Origin: Panorpa germanica
Lineage: Eukaryota > Arthropoda > Insecta > Mecoptera > Panorpidae
Assembly: GCA_963678705.1 (NCBI GenBank)
Contig: OY783205.1
Span: 1,302,001 to 1,366,000 of the forward strand
Direction of reading: 5' to 3'
Length of the DNA stretch: 64,000 bases
Below the pieces are notes generated by a model. The model had not been told where the DNA came from. It saw only the letters and a program-made list of their open reading frames with translations, and searched no databases. Numbering within the stretch: the first letter of the stretch is position 1; each line of letters starts with the position of its first letter. This document shows, in pieces, positions 1-7,869 of the stretch. A program made the position numbers and the translations under genes.

Positions 1-402
1 GGTAGTAGAGCGGGTTCCAGGACAGTTTGGAGTGGGGATGCATTTAGGTCACGATATGCAGAGGGGGCGTGGCTAGACTTGGAAGAATGTGAAAGGGGGT
101 AAGGGTGGGGTGGGGAGTGAGGTGGCGTGGCTAGACAATGTTGGGGTAATAGTGGGGTAATATGAAAGAGTGAGATAGCGATAATAAGTATTACGTGTGT
201 AATAATTAATATCTAATGGTAAAGAGTGAGATACCGATATTAATTCTTATGTTTGATTTGTTATTGGTTATAAGATTATGACAGTGTTAAATTATTTATA
301 ACAGTGTATTTATAACGCATTCCTTCGAAATTTGCAAACAGCACATGTTCTCATGAAACTTTAGGCACAAGAGCATTACTTCGAATGTAACTTGAAGCAC
401 AC

Positions 403-740
403 GTGTTAGCCGACGTTAGCACATTTCTCATGAGAACTTTGTATATAAATTATTCTTATGGGAACGTGTTGAATACAAGCGAATATTTTCCAAACGTAGA
501 CAAATTTTTTTGTTATACATTTTATGTTTTAGTTGAATGTAGGGCCGGATTGGGTATTGTTGTATTAGATTATTTATTTAAGTATACTAAAAGTTATAAT
601 ATACGTACATTATATCATTGATGATTCTCAAAGCATACAGTTATTTTTTTATGTGTTGTAATAATCATAAAGTCTTATAAGTCAGACAATGGTGTTGTTT
701 TACATATATGAGGTTATAACACCACAGTAACTGTTAAAAT
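403..740. other. Outer part of the arm without a recognised gene (mirror 14376-14713)
   Basis: A 72-codon open frame (403-621, plus strand) has no recognisable motif, no neighbour to support it and AT-rich composition in which chance frames are common. I do not call it a gene. The outermost 180 bases are unusually G-rich on the plus strand, with runs such as GGGGTGGGG, in contrast to the rest of the arm. Confidence 0.4.
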
Positions 741-956
741 AGTAGGAGGATATTTTATTATACAAATTTATTAGGTAGCGGTTTGATCCATATGTATGAG
801 GCTATATAGGTTGTGGATAATAGTAGAATCACAATTAGCTAAACCAATAGTAGGAGGATATTTTATTATACAAATTTATTAGGTAGTGGTTTGATCCATA
901 TGTATGAGGCTATAAAGGTTGTGGATAATAGTAGAATCACAATTAGCTAAACCAAA
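741..956. repeat. Two tandem 108-bp repeats, left arm
   Basis: The block starting AGTAGGAGGATATTTTATTA is present twice head to tail (741-848 and 849-956), with only a few substitutions (for example GTAGCGG versus GTAGTGG). It carries no open frame of note. Its mirror lies at 14160-14375. Confidence 0.85.
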
Positions 957-1007
957 AGCTCTAACTTAAGTTGAAACAAACTTTTTAAAATAAAACTGCT
1001 CGAAGGG

Positions 1008-1020
1008 TCGGGGGCCCCGA
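1008..1020. repeat. GC-rich perfect hairpin TCGGGG-G-CCCCGA
   Basis: A 13-base self-complementary block stands out in AT-rich surroundings. It is flanked by A-rich TAAAATAAAA on the left and TTTTATTTATTTT on the right, which could extend the stem. It is noncoding. A transcription terminator, replication signal or old element end are all possible and none is shown. Mirror at 14096-14108. Confidence 0.5.
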
Positions 1021-1287
1021 GAATTTTATTTATTTTGAATGCGCGGGGATGATAGAATTAAGAATTGATAGTCTGATGGTAAATATATTATAGTATTAAA
1101 TAAGTAAAGTGCTACCCTGTTAAATTTTTATATTATAATTTATATATAAGTGTAAGAATATGATTGTGTTACATTAAGTATTGTGCAGTTTGTTTATTAA
1201 AATTGTCTTGCAAAGTCTTGTTTTGAGTTAGTTCTTTTTAAATAACTTGTGTTTTTAAATAATTTAGTGGCTATATAGTGCTATTTT

Positions 1288-1309
1288 AAAAAAAAAAAAA
1301 AAAAAAAAA
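1288..1309 (+). repeat. A(22) homopolymer
   Basis: A run of 22 A residues is followed by TTTTTT. It lies just upstream of the candidate leader exons of the acidic-protein gene. Its mirror is a T run at 13807-13828. It could be a retroposition scar or simple slippage. Confidence 0.8.
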
Positions 1310-1329
1310 TTTTTTATAAATAATTTCAG

Positions 1330-1640
1330 TTTGGAAGTGGATAATTATGCGGTAAGTAAATTTTGTATAAGATTTTGTATGTTTACAATAAATTTAATAG
1401 TAGTTTTCAAATATTTACAGGTGTCTATAGCAGTTTCAACCGTTTGAACCCTTTTGCTGAGTTGAGAATATTGCTGTGCATATCTGTATTCCGATGATAC
1501 ATTGGATTATACGTGTCCAACAATAGTTCATCCTGGAGTACAAGTAAGTTCTACTTCTTTTGCTTTAGTATTTCAAATCCTTATTTATTTACATAATATT
1601 TATTTATAGTTATGCAATCTTCATATGAAAGAGCGTGCGA
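1330..1640 (+). other. Candidate small introns upstream of the acidic-protein ORF
   Basis: Two intron-like segments are visible: 1352-1420 (GTAAGT start, TTTACAG end, with an alternative CTATAG acceptor at 1430) and 1544-1609 (GTAAGT start, TTTATAG end). Both are 60-80 bp with pyrimidine-rich ends, a size typical of insects. No long frame joins across them, so a spliced leader for the gene at 1904 is a guess. A transcript read would decide. Mirror 13476-13786, minus strand. Confidence 0.25.
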
Positions 1641-1847
1641 TTGATTGTAACAACTACCACCTTGCAGAAAGAATCTTGGGACAATAATTTTTATGAGTGT
1701 TTTATTAAAAATAATATAAATAACCATATTGATTTAAATAATAATTTTAGCCATATATCATCAAAAATAAACTTGGAACTGTTGGAACAAGAAATAAAAA
1801 TTTTGTGCATAGACTTTTTTAAAATTAAATTATACAATAACGCTCAA

Positions 1848-1850
<3 letters not shown>

Positions 1851-1890
<40 letters not shown>
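1851..1890. repeat. (TA)20 microsatellite, left arm
   Basis: Twenty TA units lie just before the start codon of the acidic repeat protein. An open frame entering from 1635 reads through this tract as alternating Tyr-Ile and is out of frame with the acidic ORF downstream. Length changes here could therefore join or separate the two frames. Mirror at 13226-13265. Confidence 0.9.
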
Positions 1891-1891
<1 letters not shown>

Positions 1892-1903
1892 CTTATCAAA
1901 AAA

Positions 1904-2356
1904 ATGGAATCGATTTTTGATTTGGAAGATTTTTCATTACCTGAATTATTAAATTCAGATATTCATATTGATGATAGCGAGCTATTAAATTTAGATATTG
2001 ACCCTTCGCTTTTTGATGAAGATTTTTCATTACCTGAGTTATTAAATTCAGATATTCATATTGATGATGGCGAGCTATTAAATTTAGATATTGACCCTTC
2101 GCTTTTTGATGAAGATTTTTCATTACCTGAGTTATTAAATTCAGATATTCATATTGATGATGGCGAGCTATTAAATTTAGATATTGACCCTTCGCTTTTT
2201 GATGAAGATTTTTCATTACCTGAGTTATTTAGTTCAGATACTGAGATACAGAATATGTCTGAAGAAGTTATTGAAATATTAGACTCTGACGATGAAATTG
2301 TAGAGGTGTTAGACTCTGATGACGAAATAAATTGTACTAAAATGATATATTATTAA
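1904..2356 (+). CDS. Acidic tandem-repeat protein with twin SUMO-interaction-like motifs, left arm
   Basis: This 150-residue frame starts at ATG 1904, shortly after the (TA)20 tract. Residues about 8-101 are three copies of a 31-residue unit (93 bp, starting at 1925, 2018 and 2111) containing DFSLPELLNSD and ELLNLDIDPSLF, followed by a partial fourth. The C-terminal part has two tandem motifs, VIEILDSDDE and VEVLDSDDE: a short hydrophobic core followed by an acidic-serine tail, the usual form of a SUMO-interaction motif. The protein is strongly acidic, with no signal peptide or membrane segment. The repeated hydrophobic-acidic units also resemble transactivation segments. I do not recognise a family. 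It is the only clean ORF of the element. Function is inference; a short nuclear regulatory protein is the most economical reading. Confidence 0.6.
   Translation: MESIFDLEDFSLPELLNSDIHIDDSELLNLDIDPSLFDEDFSLPELLNSDIHIDDGELLNLDIDPSLFDEDFSLPELLNSDIHIDDGELLNLDIDPSLFDEDFSLPELFSSDTEIQNMSEEVIEILDSDDEIVEVLDSDDEINCTKMIYY
1925..2234 (+). repeat. 93-bp coding minisatellite (three units plus partial fourth)
   Basis: Units begin at 1925, 2018 and 2111, with a partial unit at 2204. Because 93 is divisible by three, every frame stays open, which is why an antisense frame (1896-2216) also appears long. Units 2 and 3 are nearly identical; unit 1 differs at a Ser/Gly codon. Mirror 12882-13191. Confidence 0.9.
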
Positions 2357-2473
2357 AAATTATAATAATTTCAAACATGTCGTATATATTAGAAGAAATA
2401 TCAAAACTATTGTAATTACTTAATTTATAATATATAAAAATTTAAAATGTATATAATTCTTTTATTTATTTAT

Positions 2474-3842
2474 TTATTTATTTATTAGGGTATAACTACA
2501 TCCATTAGAATCATAATATAACATATAATTACAATTACAACAGTTTCTTATTTGACATGGAGGTCCATCTCTTTGTATTCTTCCTTTGTTATAATGTTTG
2601 TAGCATAACCGACGCTCCTGCATATAGTAATCTTCTTTTAAATGCGGCTCTTTATCATAGTATGATTTTTGGAAATTAGCATACATTTCATATGCTATTG
2701 CATACTTATTATTGTCATAATCAAGATCAAGATTATCATAAGGGTACACATCAGAATTTAAGTATAGTTTTACGTTTCTTAAGGTACAAGTGTGAAATTT
2801 ACTCATATCCTTTGTAATATCGTCTTTACCTTCTCTTTAAAACCCTAATATAACATAACGTGGCTTTTCAAGTGCTGTAGATGTTTTAATAGACCAAGAT
2901 TGATTTGTCGTGCGTGGCAACGCTGGATATTCGTACAAGTCCCAACTTCGAAAGCCAATATACAATGATTTATCGAGTTCTATTGTTTGTAATAATTCTA
3001 ATTTCTTTTTGTCTGATACATTTATATGAGGCATACACCATTGTATTTTGTCAATGACTACTTTTGGTAATACATCTTTAGCTGCTGTTATCCAAAGTGC
3101 GTTATTATCGTTTTTTGATCGAATTAATATTAATTCATGCTTTTACTGGTAATATAATTTTTTTAAAGTCTTCACAGAACCCAAATATTGTTTTAAGAGG
3201 AATACAAACTTACTTATATCGCGTTTTATAGTTTCATAAATATCTGATGTGATAATTTCATATATTAACGAGTCAGTATCAATATATAATAACTTTAAAT
3301 TATTATTAAAAAATTCTTTTTGCATATAATTATAATGAAAATCATACATTACTGTTTTAGATAAATCTAATATTGAAAAGCCAACATATATATAGGTTTA
3401 TTAAATGTAATATTAGGTTTTAAAAGTATTATACCAGAGATAGAAATTTAAATATATATATATAAAATGAAAGTAACATATATAACTGGCTTAGAAATCA
3501 AACCTAAAGGTATCCAAATATAAAATTTCTTTTTCTTCTTCTTCTGGTTATACCAGGATTTTTATTTGAATCAATTTCAACCGAATTTATTTCATATTTT
3601 ATACTTTCAAATAGGTATAAAATACCATTTAATATGAAAACAGGTGTAGATTTTGAAGTGTCTTTTGTTTTACCTTCAATGTATAAGTAAGATTCCGAGG
3701 GTAATGTATATACATTATGTTGATTTATTGGTATACGAATTTCGTCATTATATTCATAGCTGGTTGTGTTATATGGACTGTATGAATGTATTTCATATTG
3801 GCTTAATGATTCGTCAAAGAGAATTTTATCTTCAATATGAGT
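2474..3842 (-). pseudogene. Broken major capsid protein gene (double-jelly-roll type), left arm
   Basis: Mirror of the copy at 11274-12642, described there in full. Read on the minus strand, the N-terminal part lies at 3842-3504, a foreign polymerase scrap at 3437-3211, and the C-terminal part from about 3210 to 2474. The same stops and frameshifts occur as in the right copy. The stop is inside a TTTA-repeat tract (about 2460-2488). Confidence 0.7.
3211..3437 (-). pseudogene. Second DNA polymerase B fragment lodged inside the capsid gene, left arm
   Basis: The minus strand encodes a palm fragment with the motif C signature [13 protein letters not shown]. It is clearly related to, but different in sequence from, the same region of the main polymerase (6600-6720). 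It sits between the two halves of the capsid gene and in the same orientation as that gene. Its flanks do not continue as polymerase. Mirror 11679-11905. Confidence 0.7.
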
Positions 3843-3939
3843 TTACATTCAAATTACATTCCCATATAATATTTTCATATATAAAGATTAAATATTTAAA
3901 ACGTATTTTATTACTTTATAACACATGCCTGGTTAAACA

Positions 3940-4468
3940 ATGAAGTTTATAAAGCAAAAAGAAACTCTTTCTGTAAAAAATATTGATAATCAAAGTAATA
4001 ATTACACTAATAATTCAAAACATGGATCACTATTACCAAATGACATTAGATGCATTATTTGTGGACCTTCAAACTGTGGAAAAACTAATGTTATGTTATG
4101 TTTAATCTAATTGAACATCCAAATGGGTTGCGATTTAAAAATATATACATTTATTCAAAATCTTTATATCAACCAAAATATAAAATATTACAACAAATTA
4201 TGAAGAATATTAATGGTATGGGATACTATACATACACTGACAATGAAGAGATTATTAGACCTGAAGATGCTAGCCCAAATTCTATATTCATATTTGATGA
4301 TGTTGCTTGCGATAAACAAAATAATATTCGAAATTTTTTTAGCATAGGCCGTCATAATTTGATAGACTCTTTCTATTTATGTCAGACTTACAGCAAAATT
4401 CCAAAGCAATTAATACGGGATAATACTAATTTTATTATATTATTCAAGCAAGATGACTTAAATTTAAA

Positions 4469-4538
<70 letters not shown>

Positions 4539-4702
4539 ATCATGTTAACTTTGACTTTCCAAGTTTTCTAGAGTTTAAACAAGTTTGTAATTTATGTTGG
4601 AATTCAAATAAATATTCCTTTATGGTAATAGATAAAAATAGTGACTTAAATAACGGGCGATACAGAAAAGGATTTGATATGTTTTTAGATATAACCAAGT
4701 AA
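3940..4702 (+). pseudogene. FtsK/HerA-type (A32-like) genome-packaging ATPase, three frames, left arm
   Basis: The start is ATG 3940. Residues 40-55 contain the Walker A loop GPSNCGKTN. The frame then stops at 4108-4110 and the sequence continues in another frame from about 4098; a TTATG-TTATG duplication at the break (4091-4100) can explain the shift. The second frame carries Walker B (SIFIFDDV, near 4300) and the conserved segment around IGRHNLIDSFYLCQTYSKIPK. It then runs into an (AT)32 tract at 4471-4534. Past the tract the C-terminal 56 residues are in a third frame and end at TAA 4700-4702. In Polintons, adintoviruses and related dsDNA viruses this ATPase drives DNA into the capsid. It lies 17 bp before the polymerase frame on the same strand, suggesting co-transcription or a compact viral layout. 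The shifts make it a pseudogene unless the tract length varies. Confidence 0.8.
4471..4534. repeat. (AT)32 microsatellite inside the ATPase gene, left arm
   Basis: The tract lies between the second and third ATPase segments and adds about 20 alternating Tyr-Ile codons. It also shifts the frame for the C-terminal segment. As 64 bp is not a multiple of three, the frame depends on tract length. Mirror 10582-10645. Confidence 0.92.
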
Positions 4703-4719
4703 TCTTTACAATAATATTA

Positions 4720-7246
4720 GTGATATATGGAGATTTTGAAACATTATTAAAACCCATTAGTACTTGTTATCCTGAAACTAATACATCATTTTCAAATAAT
4801 ATTCAAATTCATGAACCATATTCTTTTGCTTATTATATTAAATGTTCCTTTAATGATTCCTTAAGTAAATTTGTTACGTACAGAGGTATTAATTGCGTTA
4901 AAGTATTTATTGAAACAATAACTGAAGACGCTAAACAAATTTATAAAGTCTTAAATAAAGTGAAGCCTTTAAATAAATTATCTAATTGGCAAAAACAGGA
5001 ATATGATGAAGCTTCTATTTACCATATTTGTGAAGGTATCCTCAATGGTGATAAAGTGTTAGATCATTGTCACTTAACTGGTAATTACCGAGGAGATGCT
5101 CATAATCATTACAATTTAAAATTTACAATTCCAAAGTTTATACCTGTCATATTCCATAACTTAAGTAATTACGATAGCCATATAATTGTAAAAGAATTAG
5201 GTAATGATAGTGAAAAAATCGAAGTTATTCCAGAAAATAAGGAAAAGTATATATCTTTTACGAAACATATTTTGGTGGAATCAAAAGTCGATAAAAATGA
5301 TAAAGTTCATAACTGCTATATTAAACTTAGATTTATTGATTCTTTACGATTTATGCATTCTAGTTTAGAAACACTTGCAAAAAATTTATTATCAGAACAA
5401 TTTTTCGAATTAAAAAAATTCTATCCGAATGAAAATCATTTTAATTTATTAAAACGTAAAGGTGTATTTCCTTATGAATATGTAAATAGTAGGGATATGT
5501 TTAATGAATCTGACTTGCCATCTCATAATAATTTTTATAGCTCACTTAATGGCTGTAATATATCTGACGATGATTACAATCATGCCAAAATGGTTTGGTA
5601 TGCATTTGAAATGAAAACATTGGGGAATATTCAGACTTATATTTAAAGATCGATGTTCTGTTGTTAACAAATATTTTTGAAAATTTTCGAGATGTGTGCT
5701 ATAAAACATATAATTTAGATCCCTGTCAATATTATACAGCACCAGGACTTTCTTGGGATGCTATGTTAAAGTATACAAGTATTGAATTAGAACTTTTAAC
5801 AGATATTGATATGTTACATTTTATTAAAAAAGGTATAAGAGGTGGAATATCACAATGCTTTTACAGACATGGAATTGCAAATAATAAATATATGTCCAAT
5901 TATGATTCAAATAAAGATTCTCAATATTTAATGTATTGGGATGCAAATAACTTATATGGTTGGGTTATGAGTCAATATTTACCACATGAGGGATTTAAAT
6001 GGTTAGATACATATAAATTACAAACATTTAATGTAGAAGCTATTGAAGATAACTCAGATGTTAATTATATATTAGAAGTCGATTTAAGATATCCTAATAA
6101 TTTGCACGATGAACACAATGATCTACCTTTCTGTGCTGAAAATATTAAACCACCTTGCATTAAAACAAATGACGTTAAATTAATACCAAATCTAAATAAC
6201 AAGTATAATTATGTGCTTGACTATAGATCGTTAAAGCAATGTCTTAAAAATAATCTGAAAATAGATAAAATTCATAGAATTTTGGAATTTAAACAGTCTG
6301 ATTGGTTAAAAAGTTATATTGATCTAAATAAATTAAAAAGAAAGAACTCTGCAAATACATTTGAGAAAGACTTTTTTAAATCAATGAATAATTCAGTTTA
6401 TGGGAAAACAATGAAGAATGTAGATAAACGTAACGATGTAAAGTTAATAACTCATTGGGATAATATAGGACATAAAATGGGTGCTAATACACTTATAAGT
6501 AAACCAAACTATCATAGTTGTTCTATATTTCATAAAAACTTAAAGTTTTTTATAATAAACCATTGTATTTAGGATTAAGTGTACTTGATATATCAAAAAC
6601 TTTAATATACGATTTTCATTATGATTTCATCAAAAAAGTCTATAAAGGTAATGCTAAATTGTTGTATACAGATACAGATTCATTAATATATCAAATTAAA
6701 ACAGATGATATATATGACGATATTAAGTGTAATCTAGATAAATTTGATACATCTAATTATCCATTTAATAATGAATTTTCATTACCTTTAATGAACAAAG
6801 CTAAATAAGGCTTAATGAAAGATGAATGCGCGGGTAGTATAATTTGGGAGTTTGTTGGGTTAAGGTCAAAAATGTATGCAATTGATATTGAGGATTCATG
6901 CACAGCTAAAGCAAAAGGAATTAAGAAAAATATTGTAAACAAATTCAATATTAAAGATTATGTAAATTGTTTATCTCAGGATAACATATTATTGATCATC
7001 AATATTAAAGATTATGTAAATTGTTTATCTCAGGATAACATATTATGGATCATCAATATTAAAGATTATGTAAATTGTTTATCTCAGGATAACATATTAT
7101 TGATCACAATGAATACCTTTAAATCGATTAAGCATACAATTTATACTCAAATGATAAGTAAAGTAGGTCTTAGTGGAAATGATAATAAAAGATATGTATT
7201 AACTGATGGTATAAGTACTTTAGCACATGGACATTATAAAATTTAG
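4720..7246 (+). pseudogene. Family B DNA polymerase (DNA_pol_B_2, protein-primed type), left arm
   Basis: Four consecutive open segments: 4720-5646, 5661-6572, 6563-6808 and 6815-7246. Segment 1 has exonuclease motif I (YGDFET, residues 3-8), an HNH/endonuclease VII-like zinc motif (DHCHLTGNYRGDAH, about residues 114-127) and exonuclease motif II (NLSNYDSH). Segment 2 has palm motif A (WDANNLYG, near 5938) and motif B (NNSVYGK, near 6388). Segment 3 has motif C (YTDTDSL, near 6664). Segment 4 is the C-terminal thumb, containing a 54-bp triplication. Breaks: a probable single-base loss in the G run 5622-5625, a shift near the T run 6546-6551, and an in-frame TAA at 6806-6808. Catalytic aspartates are still present. 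Best match by motif order is the Polinton/adintovirus-like polymerase found in many invertebrate genomes. Role in life: replication of the element. Homopolymer breaks could partly be sequencing error. Confidence 0.85.
6947..7108 (+). repeat. 54-bp coding triplication in the polymerase C-terminus, left arm
   Basis: Three units begin at 6947, 7001 and 7055, each encoding NIKDYVNCLSQDNILLII with one Leu/Trp difference. The unit keeps frame. Related polymerases normally have this segment once, so 36 residues are extra. Mirror 8008-8169. Confidence 0.88.
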
Positions 7247-7290
7247 TACTAATTTTAAGTTAAGTTTAAGTTTTGTATAAATTTATATCT

Positions 7291-7533
7291 ACGTAATTCA
7301 ACGTAACTTGAACGTAACTTGAACGTAATTTAACGTAATGGGAACGTAACTTGGAACGTAATTCAACGTATGCATACATAAAGTGGATGACAATTGTATA
7401 CGTTATATGCAGGAGCAGTACCCAACTTGAACGTACTGGGAACGTAACTTGAACGTACTAGGAACGTAACTTGCATAAACGTACTGGGAACTACGTTCCC
7501 ATTACGTTTAAGTTACGTTCCCAGTACGTTCAA
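7291..7533. repeat. Degenerate GAACGTAACTT repeats and nested palindrome at the inner end of the left arm
   Basis: The stretch is built from imperfect 11-12 bp units of the type GAACGTAACTT / GAACGTAATTC / GAACGTACTGG. Its last part (7427-7533) is itself an imperfect palindrome: TTGAACGTACTGGGAACG at its start recurs as the reverse complement at its end. It is noncoding. It resembles the internally palindromic terminal repeats of viruses with hairpin or inverted ends. Mirror 7583-7825. Confidence 0.8.
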
Positions 7534-7582
7534 AAATGCTTGATGACAATTGTATACGTTATATGCAGGAGCAGTACCCAAC
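7534..7582. repeat. Asymmetric 49-bp spacer at the centre of the palindrome
   Basis: This is the only unpaired stretch between the arms. Most of it is a direct copy of left-arm sequence: a 65-bp block starting GATGACAATTGTATACGTT occurs at 7386-7450 and again at 7542-7606, and in reverse at 7666-7730. A strand switch between repeats of the terminal region would leave such a scar. Confidence 0.85.
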
Positions 7583-7869
7583 TTGAACGTACTGGGAACG
7601 TAACTTAAACGTAATGGGAACGTAGTTCCCAGTACGTTTATGCAAGTTACGTTCCTAGTACGTTCAAGTTACGTTCCCAGTACGTTCAAGTTGGGTACTG
7701 CTCCTGCATATAACGTATACAATTGTCATCCACTTTATGTATGCATACGTTGAATTACGTTCCAAGTTACGTTCCCATTACGTTAAATTACGTTCAAGTT
7801 ACGTTCAAGTTACGTTGAATTACGTAGATATAAATTTATACAAAACTTAAACTTAACTTAAAATTAGTA

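Noticed and set aside
403..621. 72-codon frame near the outer end of the arm (mirror 14495-14713)
   Set aside because: No motif, no supporting neighbour; length expected by chance in AT-rich DNA.
1896..2216. 106-codon minus-strand frame in the 93-bp repeats (mirror 12900-13220 plus)
   Set aside because: It is the antisense shadow of the acidic repeat ORF. A unit length divisible by three keeps all frames open, and the sense frame has the better composition and motifs.
3653..3943. 96-codon plus-strand frame (mirror 11173-11463 minus)
   Set aside because: It is antisense to the N-terminal part of the capsid gene, which has recognisable sequence on the other strand.
5542..5742. 66-codon minus-strand frame (mirror 9374-9574)
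   Set aside because: Antisense of the polymerase gene.
7291..7825. CRISPR-like or satellite array at the palindrome centre
   Set aside because: Units are degenerate, lack unique spacers and occur in both orientations. They fit nested inverted repeats better.
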